From an uncultured Lacibacter sp. (lineage in GTDB: Bacteria > Bacteroidota > Bacteroidia > Chitinophagales > Chitinophagaceae), in NCBI RefSeq assembly GCF_946479605.1, contig NZ_CAMLGT010000108.1:1-12123 (forward strand): 12,123 bases of DNA. Direction: 5' to 3'. The notes beneath the pieces are model-generated. The model ran no database searches. It worked only from the letters and a program-made list of their open reading frames with translations, and was not told the origin of the DNA. The position numbers and the translations under genes are program-made. Positions 1 through 5,778 of the stretch are shown one piece after another (position 1 is the first letter of the stretch; every line of letters starts with the position of its first letter).

Positions 1-1036
1 CCGTAAAAACTTTGATTCGTTTGATAATGTGTTGATCAAAACCATTCAGCGTATTGAAGACATGCGGAGCAAGCAGGAAGATGTAACCGGTGTGCCAACC
101 GGCTTTCCTACAATGGATAAAGTGATCTACGGCTGGCAACCATCCGATCTTGTGATCTTGGCTGCACGTCCTGCTGTGGGTAAAACAGCATTTGCCTTAA
201 ACCTGTTGCGTTATGCTGCACTTAATACTTCTAAGCCAACGCCTGTTGCATTTTTCTCACTTGAAATGGGTGCGGCGCAGCTGGTACAACGTATTCTTTC
301 AGCTGAAAGTGAGATCATGCTGGAAAAGATCTCACGTGGTAAACTGGAAGATCATGAAGTGCAACAGCTGTACAAAAAAGGAATTGAACGTTTAGCCAAA
401 GCCCCCATCTTTATTGATGATAGTGCAGCGCTGAACATTTTTGAATTACGTGCAAAGGCCCGCAGGCTGGTAAATAAGCATGGTGTAGGGTTGATCATTA
501 TCGACTATCTGCAGTTGATGAGTGGAAGTGCCGGTAACAAAAACAGTAACCGTGAACAGGAGATCAGTACTATTTCCCGTGGTTTAAAACAGCTGGCAAA
601 GGAATTGAACATTCCCATCATTGCGCTTTCACAGTTGAGTCGTGAGGTGGAGAAACGGAAAGATGGTAACAAGATGCCGCAGTTGAGTGACCTTCGTGAA
701 TCGGGTGCCATTGAACAGGATGCCGACATGGTAATGTTCCTTTATCGTCCAGAGTATTACGATATTACATCAAACGAATTTGGTGAAAGCAACCGTGGTG
801 AAACACACGTACGTATAGCCAAACACAGGAACGGTTCGCTTGAAACAATTAAGCTGCGTGCATTATTACATATTCAGAAATTTGTGGAAGATGATTCTGC
901 TGACATGGGTGGTGCTCCCGGCCTACCCGGTGGCGGCAGTTGGAAACCGGTACAGGATGATGATGGCCCGAAAGTATTTGTGCAGAAAGGAAGCAAAATG
1001 AACGATATGAATTTTGATGAGGAAACGCCGTTTTAG
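1..1036 (+). CDS. dnaB: Replicative DNA helicase DnaB, C-terminal part (5' end outside window)
   Basis: RecA-fold ATPase domain of the hexameric helicase that unwinds DNA at the replication fork. The Walker A motif ARPAVGKT lies at nt 164-187, the SLEMGA segment with the likely catalytic Glu near nt 260, the Walker B motif IIIDY near nt 494-508, SQLSR at 629-643, and DLRESGAIEQDAD at 689-727, followed by IAKHRNG. The tail is Gly/Pro-rich and ends in an acidic stretch. The frame is open to the left edge (first full codon at nt 2, reading RKNFDSFDN), so the GTG at nt 29 is not the start. About 344 codons are present; whole proteins of this family are usually around 500 residues, so the N-terminal domain and linker are missing because of the window edge. 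No intein interrupts the ATPase motifs. The gene ends in TAG and is followed 32 bp later by a strong terminator. Confidence 0.97.
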   Translation, partial: RKNFDSFDNVLIKTIQRIEDMRSKQEDVTGVPTGFPTMDKVIYGWQPSDLVILAARPAVGKTAFALNLLRYAALNTSKPTPVAFFSLEMGAAQLVQRILSAESEIMLEKISRGKLEDHEVQQLYKKGIERLAKAPIFIDDSAALNIFELRAKARRLVNKHGVGLIIIDYLQLMSGSAGNKNSNREQEISTISRGLKQLAKELNIPIIALSQLSREVEKRKDGNKMPQLSDLRESGAIEQDADMVMFLYRPEYYDITSNEFGESNRGETHVRIAKHRNGSLETIKLRALLHIQKFVEDDSADMGGAPGLPGGGSWKPVQDDDGPKVFVQKGSKMNDMNFDEETPF

Positions 1037-1068
1037 ATTTCTGATTGCCGATTTACGATTATAGATTT

Positions 1069-1096
1069 GTCCCGCTCTAACAGCGGGACTTTTTTA
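1069..1096 (+). terminator. Intrinsic terminator after dnaB
   Basis: A perfect 8-bp stem, GTCCCGCT (1069-1076) with AGCGGGAC (1082-1089), has a 5-nt loop and is followed by six T residues (1090-1095). This is a textbook intrinsic terminator for plus-strand transcription from dnaB. Its T-tract ends only 3 nt before the rsmE start codon, so it also occupies the place where the rsmE leader would be. Confidence 0.88.
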
Positions 1097-1098
1097 TT

Positions 1099-1815
1099 AT
1101 GGCGTTACCTTTTTTTTATATTGATTCATTTACACCTGAAGCTTCGCTTATTACTTTACATGAAGAAACATCAAAGCATGTAGTACAGGTGTTGCGTATG
1201 CAGGAAGGGGAGCAACTTAATCTCACCGATGGTAAAGGAAATCTTCTCACTACTGTAATAACAGATGCACATAAAAAACATTGCGTGGTAAAAGTGCAAG
1301 CCACAAGTTATACAGTACAACCTGCACGCAAAACAACTATTGCTGTTTCATTGGTAAAGAATGCAAGCCGGTTTGAATGGTTTCTTGAAAAAGCAACGGA
1401 GATAGGAGTAACAGAAATCATTCCTTTGTTGTGCGAACGTACCGAACGCCAGCATTTTCGTTACGATCGTATGAAAGGTATATTGGTTAGTGCAATGCTG
1501 CAAAGCCAGCAAACATGGTTGCCTGTGTTGCATGAGCCGGTGAAATTTGAGGAAGCTCTTCGTCTGACGTCCACTTCTGACGAATCATTAAAACTCATCG
1601 CTCATTGTGATGAAACTGAAAGAACGCCGTTTTCAAATTTTCAAACTGATCAATTTTCAAATTCTATTATCCTCATTGGTCCGGAAGGCGATTTTACAAC
1701 AGGTGAAATTGAAACAGCAATAGTAAATGGCTATCAGCCGGTGATGCTTGGAGAAACAAGACTGCGTACCGAAACTGCTGCTGTAGCTGCTGCAGTACTA
1801 TTATCTATCCGTTAA
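1099..1815 (+). CDS. rsmE: 16S rRNA (uracil-1498-N3)-methyltransferase RsmE
   Basis: SPOUT-class, SAM-dependent enzyme that methylates N3 of U1498 in helix 44 of 16S rRNA in the cytoplasm. The 238-aa length is normal. The N-terminal MALPFFYIDSF opening is typical of the family (PUA-like domain), which supports the ATG at 1099. The SAM-binding knot is visible as IGPEGDF (residues 193-199) and LGETRLRTETAAV (217-229); the central FEWFLEKATEIGV (92-104) also fits the family. Residues about 177-188 (FSNFQTDQFSNS) are encoded by a TTTTCAAA microrepeat just before the knot and look like a variable loop. The start lies immediately after the dnaB terminator, so expression needs read-through or a promoter inside the dnaB end region. 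I saw no clear ribosome binding site. Confidence 0.95.
   Translation: MALPFFYIDSFTPEASLITLHEETSKHVVQVLRMQEGEQLNLTDGKGNLLTTVITDAHKKHCVVKVQATSYTVQPARKTTIAVSLVKNASRFEWFLEKATEIGVTEIIPLLCERTERQHFRYDRMKGILVSAMLQSQQTWLPVLHEPVKFEEALRLTSTSDESLKLIAHCDETERTPFSNFQTDQFSNSIILIGPEGDFTTGEIETAIVNGYQPVMLGETRLRTETAAVAAAVLLSIR
1630..1662 (+). repeat. In-gene TTTTCAAA microrepeat in rsmE
   Basis: Three copies of TTTTCAAA lie at 1630-1637, 1638-1645 and 1654-1661. The first two abut; the third follows an ACTGATCAA-like spacer region. They encode residues about 177-188 without breaking the frame. The same word recurs loosely in the AT-rich spacer before the GbsR-type gene (ATTTTCAAAAA near 5750-5760). Confidence 0.5.
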
Positions 1816-1837
1816 TTTAAGAGGCGACGAAGTTATG

Positions 1838-1871
1838 AACCGTGGTTCGCACGGTTGCGGGGCAGAACCGT
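1838..1871. repeat. Hairpin with an alternative partner between convergent genes
   Basis: AACCGTG (1838-1844) and CACGGTT (1850-1856) form a perfect 7-bp stem with a GTTCG loop. A second AACCGT (1866-1871) could pair with the same ACGGTT (1851-1856), so two exclusive stems are possible. The element sits in the 67-bp gap between the convergent rsmE and YkuK-type genes. Neither strand has a T-tract after the stem, so a normal intrinsic terminator is not supported. It may shape the 3' ends of both mRNAs or be a short genomic repeat. Confidence 0.5.
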
Positions 1872-1882
1872 AAACAGCAAGG

Positions 1883-2356
1883 TCAGTTTACAATTTTGTT
1901 AGCACAGCTGCTGCTGGCAAAGGCTTCTGGTTTGGCTTTAAAGGCAAAGCCCATACCCAGGATGTAACCCATTGCTTCACGCAATGCTTCATTGCTTTTG
2001 AAGTGGGGATTGGTGTTAATGTCGGCATGTACTTCCATGTCAACATCATACTCCGTAAAGAGGTTGCAGAGTTCGTAAGCAATTTCAATACTCTTTGCAA
2101 CTTCCACAAGCATGCGTTCTTTAATAGAATACTTCTGTTTTGTTTTTTCATTGTGAATGAACATGAACCCGCCATGCCCTTCACGCAGGAAAACGATCAC
2201 AGTGGCAAACTCCGTCTCAATTCCTTTTACCTGGCTGTCGGTGCCGATGCATACTTTCAGCCGGAAACCTTTATCGGTTTCTCTTATGATGGCGGCACGT
2301 ACCTCTTCCGTAATAGGAATGCGGATGTGCTCGCCATTGAATTTTCTCCATTTCAT
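1883..2356 (-). CDS. YkuK-family RNase H-like protein (DUF458 type)
   Basis: A 157-aa protein resembling the YkuK family, which is predicted to adopt an RNase H-like fold; its substrate and activity are unproven. Visible conserved blocks are IGTDSQ (37-42), HADINTNP (110-117), MGYILGMGF (129-137) and KPEAFASSSCANK (142-154). The acidic residues in GTDSQ and HADIN are the natural candidates for metal ligands. I chose the ATG at 2356 (MKWRKFNGEH) because the longer frame starts at a TTG (2395) and adds 13 residues with no family look (MVPCGQNQINNKH). It is convergent with rsmE and separated from the next minus-strand gene by about 210 bp, so it is probably transcribed on its own. Family assignment is from motif memory, without a search. 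Confidence 0.82.
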   Translation of the reverse strand: MKWRKFNGEHIRIPITEEVRAAIIRETDKGFRLKVCIGTDSQVKGIETEFATVIVFLREGHGGFMFIHNEKTKQKYSIKERMLVEVAKSIEIAYELCNLFTEYDVDMEVHADINTNPHFKSNEALREAMGYILGMGFAFKAKPEAFASSSCANKIVN

Positions 2357-2518
2357 GTGCTTATTGTTTATTTGATTTTGACCACACGGCACCAATAGGT
2401 GCTGGTGTCATTTAAAAGGGGTTTCCCTAATTTACGAAACTCTTTTCAGCTGCTGCAATATTGTGGCGTTATGTGTTTATTAACAGCTGGGGATAACCGA
2501 AGAGAGTACAGCCAAAGA

Positions 2519-2577
2519 GGCAATGGACAATAAGCAATTGGCAATGGGGCGGCAATCTGCAATCAGATCAATACTGG
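2519..2577. repeat. Degenerate CAAT / GATTGCC short-unit repeat
   Basis: CAAT recurs roughly every 5-12 bases, in words such as GCAATTGGCAATGG and GGCAATCTGCAATCAGATC. Read on the minus strand it gives TCTGATTGCAGATTGCC, close to TCTGATTGCCGATTT found on the plus strand just after dnaB (1040-1054). The 3' end of the CoA-binding gene, including its TGA, lies inside the repeat. I also see a small GCACC-AATA-GGTGC hairpin at 2389-2402. No gene or clear promoter is visible in the 2357-2567 spacer. Confidence 0.55.
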
Positions 2578-2930
2578 CCTGTGCTCAACATCACCAATGT
2601 GCAGGCTTCAACCGGTTGAATATTGTTTTCTTTTGCCAGTTGTACCAGCTCGTCATTCTCAGCACCGGGATTAAAGATGATGCGTTTGGGTTTCAGCGAA
2701 AGAATATAATCGTAGTATTCTTTTTGGTGTGTTGGGTTAAGGTAGAGTGTAACTGTATCAATGTTTTCAATCGGACGTTTTTCGGTTTCAATACTTACAT
2801 CTTCAACCATACCCGTATGCTTACCAATACCTACAACTTCATGCTCTTTACCACGCAAGCGCTGTATGGCAAGGTAACTGTAACGATGTGGCTGATCTGA
2901 TGCACCAAGTACAAGTGTTTTTTTGCTCAT
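2568..2930 (-). CDS. Small CoA-binding domain protein (CoA_binding_2 type)
   Basis: A 120-aa single-domain Rossmann-like protein. LVLGASDQPHRYSYLA (6-21) is the nucleotide/CoA-binding turn. The later blocks LYLNPTHQ, IIFNPGAEN and VEACTLVMLSTGQ are typical of small stand-alone CoA-binding proteins (YccU-like). Such proteins are presumed to bind CoA or a related cofactor, but no reaction is known. The ATG at 2930 is one base after the stop of the TonB_C gene (TAA C ATG), so the two genes are almost certainly cotranscribed and probably translationally coupled. I see no catalytic signature. Confidence 0.85.
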   Translation of the reverse strand: MSKKTLVLGASDQPHRYSYLAIQRLRGKEHEVVGIGKHTGMVEDVSIETEKRPIENIDTVTLYLNPTHQKEYYDYILSLKPKRIIFNPGAENDELVQLAKENNIQPVEACTLVMLSTGQY

Positions 2931-2931
2931 G

Positions 2932-3726
2932 TTATTCTTCAGGAATAGTGAATGTAATTTTTTGTCTGCGCCATGCTTTCACATTTCTTCCGCTTTGGAA
3001 TGCAGGAGTCCATTTAGGCCCTTTACGGATTGCATTAACCGCCATAATATCCAGCAATGGAGTTGAACTGTTGATTGCTTCAACGGAACAGATTTCCCCA
3101 TCGCTGCAAACGATAAACTGCACTTCAACTGTCATTCGTTGTGGCTTATTTACTGCAAGTACCAGATCTGGAAAACTAAGCTGCCTGGTTAAATACTTTG
3201 ACCAGCCTTTGTCTCCACCTTTGAACGAAGCTTCTCTTTCCACAATAACAAAAGCTTTGCTGGAATCTTTTTTTAAATGTTCATCCTGCCGCTGCTTTGT
3301 TTTTTTCTTTTCTTCTTCCTCATTTTCTGCACCCGGCAGATTGTCTTTTTTTGCTGTTGTTATAACATAGTGAAGCGAATCATATACCTCGCCTTTAGTA
3401 TTATAAAAATACCAGTAACCACTTGGCCTTCCTCCCACATAACTTCCTTTGTAAACAGGTTTTCCTTCCCAATAAAACGAATGCGGACCAACAGCTGTTT
3501 GAAATGTACTGTCGGTATAGAAACCAGTTCTTACAATACGGTTTTTCCCGTCGTAGTCTGTATATGCCCAATAGTTTTTGTAAGGCTGCGACAGGCGATA
3601 GAAGAAGGCTTCCTTTTCGTTTGTTGTAGTATCAAAATATCTGTTCAGTAAATTCTCTTTGATGGTTTGAGCAGTTGCTGTTGAAAAACTATAGAGTACT
3701 GCCAGCAGAAACAAGCTATTTTTCAT
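2932..3726 (-). CDS. Secreted protein with TonB C-terminal domain
   Basis: A 264-aa protein with a signal peptide at about 1-20 (KNSLFLLAVLYSFSTATAQ). Residues about 60-120 are rich in aromatic and Gly residues with MORN-like turns (GKPVYKGSYVGGRPSGYWYF). A highly charged Lys/Glu linker spans about 126-155. A TonB_C-like domain follows at about 165-262 (FKGGDKGWSKYL, FPDLVLA, VEVQFIVCSDGEI, AIRKGPKWTPAFQSGR). In TonB proper the C-terminal domain contacts TonB-dependent receptors and an N-terminal membrane helix couples to ExbBD. Here the only hydrophobic helix looks cleavable, so this is more likely a periplasmic or surface protein with a borrowed domain than an energy transducer. There are 35 bp between it and the upstream epimerase stop, and 1 bp to the downstream CoA-binding gene. 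The ATG start is supported by the signal peptide. Confidence 0.85.
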   Translation of the reverse strand: MKNSLFLLAVLYSFSTATAQTIKENLLNRYFDTTTNEKEAFFYRLSQPYKNYWAYTDYDGKNRIVRTGFYTDSTFQTAVGPHSFYWEGKPVYKGSYVGGRPSGYWYFYNTKGEVYDSLHYVITTAKKDNLPGAENEEEEKKKTKQRQDEHLKKDSSKAFVIVEREASFKGGDKGWSKYLTRQLSFPDLVLAVNKPQRMTVEVQFIVCSDGEICSVEAINSSTPLLDIMAVNAIRKGPKWTPAFQSGRNVKAWRRQKITFTIPEE

Positions 3727-3761
3727 AAAGTAAAGTTAGCAATAAATCAAAGAGTGAGTTG

Positions 3762-4748
3762 CTACCAAAGCTTGTATTGCTTTTTGGGTGTTTGTTGTAT
3801 AATATTTTCTAACGCTGGTTTTATTTCTGGGTAACGAAAAGTATAGCCAGCTTCAAGCAGCTTTGCCGGTACAACCCATCTGCTTTTCAAAACCAGTTCT
3901 GCTTCTGTGCCAATAAAAATTGCGCCAAGCTTCAGTATCCATCCTGGTGCAGGTAAACCAAACGATGTATTGGTAACTTTACGGAGTGTTTGCATAAATT
4001 GCTCATTCGTAACAGGGTTGGGAGCGGAGCAATTAAAAATGCCTTCCAGTTCTGTATGCTGTGCAAGGAAGTTGATGATGCGGCAGGTGTCTTCAATATG
4101 AATCCAGCTATACATTTGTTTACCGCTGCCTTGTTTGCCGCCCAGGCCAAATTTCAACAGATTGTAGTAAGGCAACATAACACCGCCTGAGCCAATGGTA
4201 ATAGCCATGCGTAATGCAATTTTTCGGGTAAGCGGTGTTTTCTGTTGAAAGAATGTTTGCTCCCATTGTTTGCAAACATTTACAGAAAAATCGTTTAGTA
4301 TTTCACCTGAGTATTCATCCTGCGGTTTATCCATTGCATGCCTGTAAATAGTAGCCGATGAAGAATTGATCCAGAGTTTTGGCGGGTTCGTTATTTCACT
4401 GATTGCATTGCCAAGTACAGCTGTACTGTCAATTCTGCTGTTGATAATCGCCTGTTTATTTTTTTCGGTGTACCTGCAGTTAACCGATTTGCCGGCAAGG
4501 TTTATCAATATATCTGCATTGTTAAGTTGCTCTTTCCATGCGTCAACATGTTTTCCATCCCAACGAACGTATTGTACATTTTGCAGGTCTTCTTTTGATA
4601 AGCTGTGGTATTCGTTCCGGTTATTTTTTGCATCGGGCAGGTTTCTTGTCAGCACAACAATGCTGTTTTTTTTTCCGTAATAACGTATCAACTCCTCGCC
4701 AATAAAACCGGTTCCACCTGCTAATACAATTTTGTTGTTAGTGATCAT
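3762..4748 (-). CDS. TIGR01777-family NAD(P)-dependent epimerase/dehydratase-like protein
   Basis: A 328-aa extended short-chain dehydrogenase/reductase. The N-terminal nucleotide-binding motif is VLAGGTGFIG (8-17). INLAGKSVNCRYTEKNK (82-98) and NSRIDSTAVLG are signatures of the YfcH/SDR39U1-like family. INSSSATIY carries the Ser and Tyr of the active-site region. The C-terminal PGWILKLGAIFIGTEAELVL with YTFRYPEIKPALENI matches the DUF1731-type tail. The substrate is unknown for the family. I place the start at the ATG at 4748 (MITNNKIVLAGG), as the family begins just before the glycine motif. The longer frame starts at a TTG (4784) and would overlap the upstream membrane-protein gene. It is codirectional with the TonB_C and CoA-binding genes and likely shares their transcript. 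Confidence 0.9.
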   Translation of the reverse strand: MITNNKIVLAGGTGFIGEELIRYYGKKNSIVVLTRNLPDAKNNRNEYHSLSKEDLQNVQYVRWDGKHVDAWKEQLNNADILINLAGKSVNCRYTEKNKQAIINSRIDSTAVLGNAISEITNPPKLWINSSSATIYRHAMDKPQDEYSGEILNDFSVNVCKQWEQTFFQQKTPLTRKIALRMAITIGSGGVMLPYYNLLKFGLGGKQGSGKQMYSWIHIEDTCRIINFLAQHTELEGIFNCSAPNPVTNEQFMQTLRKVTNTSFGLPAPGWILKLGAIFIGTEAELVLKSRWVVPAKLLEAGYTFRYPEIKPALENIIQQTPKKQYKLW

Positions 4749-4767
4749 ATCGGTGTAGTTGTAAATA

Positions 4768-5124
4768 TTATTTAAGATGTACAAACTCTTTTAATTGCAA
4801 TGCTCTTAGCTCCCTCCAGCAAATGAATGTATAAATAAGTGCAAGCAGGGGAGCTGTATACAGGAGAATAAGTAAACCGACTCCATTAACCAGAATGAGC
4901 GATAAAAGAATTACAACCAACCAATGATAATATAGCCTGGGACTTCCTTTTCCTGTAAACCAATGATTGTATGCATGAACCAGCATACCAACAACATGAA
5001 TGACACCAACGGTGAAGTAGGCAGTAAATAAAAGATTCATCTTACCAGTAATAATGCCTGCCAGCAAAAAAACAAGAATCATGGCACTGCCAATGAACAG
5101 TTCAATTTGTTTAAATGATTTCAA
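4768..5124 (-). CDS. Small membrane protein, four predicted helices, unknown function
   Basis: I do not recognise this 118-aa protein. It has four hydrophobic stretches at about 8-26, 29-51, 66-85 and 87-105, a short loop HAYNHWFTGKGSPRLYYHW between helices 2 and 3, and a charged C-terminus (CWRELRALQLKEFVHLK). The start appears to be TTG at 5124: an in-frame TGA lies two codons upstream, and the first in-frame ATG (codon 15) would cut helix 1. The gene begins 51 bp after the GbsR terminator hairpin in the direction of transcription and ends 19 bp before the epimerase ATG, so it is probably the first gene of the run that includes the epimerase. The AT-rich leader has no obvious promoter match. 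Confidence 0.72.
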   Translation of the reverse strand: MKSFKQIELFIGSAMILVFLLAGIITGKMNLLFTAYFTVGVIHVVGMLVHAYNHWFTGKGSPRLYYHWLVVILLSLILVNGVGLLILLYTAPLLALIYTFICWRELRALQLKEFVHLK

Positions 5125-5170
5125 GTTTCAAGTATTTTAAATTTTCAGAAAAAAATGAAATATAAGTGGT

Positions 5171-5197
5171 TTAAAAAAGCCGAAACAGATCGGCTTT
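5171..5197 (-). terminator. Intrinsic terminator after the GbsR-type gene
   Basis: A perfect 8-bp stem, AAAGCCGA (5176-5183) with TCGGCTTT (5190-5197), has a 6-nt loop. On the minus strand it runs into six T residues (complement of 5173-5178). It lies 19 bp past the stop of the GbsR-type gene and separates it from the membrane-protein gene downstream. The plus-strand side is TTTATAAAA, less convincing, though no plus-strand gene needs it. Confidence 0.85.
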
Positions 5198-5216
5198 ATA
5201 AAAACGTAGCGTAATA

Positions 5217-5723
5217 TTATTTAAAGAGTTTCAAGGCTGTGCTCAGGAACCAGCTCTCATCACTCTTCACCAGCACATCCAGCATATCATCAGCATGTGC
5301 TCCAAATTTTTTAATACCATTGATGGTGTCAAGAAATGTTTTTACTTCTTTATCACGCTTATCACCTTCTACTTTACTCAACTGGTCCATCAGTTTCATC
5401 ATTGGATCAAGCTCACGTTTTTTTCTTTCCTTGATGATCTGCGTAGCTACTTTCCAGATATCTTTTTCTGCTGTAAAATATTCTTTGCGTTCGCCCGGTA
5501 TCAACACACGGTCAACCAAACCCCAATCGATCAGGTCTCGGATATTCATGTTTACATTACCACGACTGATATTGAGCTGTGCCATAATATCGTCTTGTGT
5601 AAGAGGGTCAGGACTGATCATGAGCAAAGCATGCACCTGTGCCATGGTTCTGTTAATGCCCCAATGCGTACCCATCGCTCCCCATGTACTGATGAATTGC
5701 TGTTTCGCTTCTGATATCTTCAT
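5217..5723 (-). CDS. GbsR/MarR-family transcriptional regulator
   Basis: A 168-aa winged-helix regulator of the GbsR branch of the MarR superfamily. The N-terminal FISTWGAMGTHWGINRTMAQVH (10-31) is typical of GbsR-like proteins. The winged helix spans about 25-85, with LTQDDIMAQLNISRGNVNMN (41-60) as helix-turn-helix and recognition helix, then DWGLVDRVLIPGERKEYF as the wing. A charged helical region follows (about 87-130), likely for dimerisation or ligand response. The ligand is unknown; relatives include the choline sensor of Bacillus. ATG at 5723. The gene follows the FAD oxidoreductase by 55 bp on the same strand and has its own promoter/palindrome candidate in that gap, plus a strong terminator after it, so it looks like an independent unit that could also receive read-through from the PKS operon. 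Confidence 0.92.
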   Translation of the reverse strand: MKISEAKQQFISTWGAMGTHWGINRTMAQVHALLMISPDPLTQDDIMAQLNISRGNVNMNIRDLIDWGLVDRVLIPGERKEYFTAEKDIWKVATQIIKERKKRELDPMMKLMDQLSKVEGDKRDKEVKTFLDTINGIKKFGAHADDMLDVLVKSDESWFLSTALKLFK

Positions 5724-5727
5724 GGCC

Positions 5728-5760
5728 CTAAATTAGCAAGTAATTTCGAATTTTCAAAAA
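5728..5760 (-). promoter_or_regulatory. Bacteroidota-type promoter before the GbsR-type gene
   Basis: On the minus strand TTTTTG (complement of 5755-5760) is followed after exactly 19 nt by TAATTTAG (complement of 5728-5735). This fits the Bacteroidota primary-sigma pattern TTTG-N19-TAnnTTTG with one mismatch in the -7 box. The predicted transcription start falls at or within a few bases of the ATG at 5723, so the mRNA would be leaderless or nearly so. In AT-rich DNA such a match can arise by chance. Confidence 0.5.
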
Positions 5761-5765
5761 TTACT
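5739..5765. promoter_or_regulatory. Candidate operator palindrome for the GbsR-type regulator
   Basis: AGTAATTT (5739-5746) and AAATTACT (5758-5765) form a perfect 8-bp inverted repeat with an 11-nt spacer that itself holds GAATTTTC. It covers the proposed -33 box and part of the spacer of the gbsR-type promoter. Dimeric winged-helix regulators often bind such sites to control their own gene; that GbsR binds here is inference. Confidence 0.45.
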
Positions 5766-5778
5766 GAAAAATAATTTT

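Noticed and set aside
29..31. GTG at nt 29 as the dnaB start
   Set aside because: The frame is open to the window edge and the upstream residues read as DnaB, so the gene is cut by the edge rather than starting here.
2003..2398. 131-aa open frame on the plus strand opposite the YkuK-type gene
   Set aside because: It mirrors a gene with clear family motifs on the other strand, has no recognisable domain, and shows Phe/Cys-rich composition typical of an antisense frame.
2357..2567. Terminator or small RNA in the spacer before the YkuK-type gene
   Set aside because: Only short stems (GCACC/GGTGC; AGGGG with CCCT) without T-tracts are present, and the rest is degenerate repeat, so no RNA gene is supported.
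3727..3761. Promoter before the TonB_C gene (TAACTTTA on the minus strand)
   Set aside because: The -7-like word has no -33 partner at the right distance, and the 35-bp gap fits simple cotranscription with the epimerase gene.
5239..5736. 165-aa open frame on the plus strand opposite the GbsR-type gene
   Set aside because: Ser/Cys/Arg-rich translation without domains, fully opposite a well-supported winged-helix gene and its promoter region.
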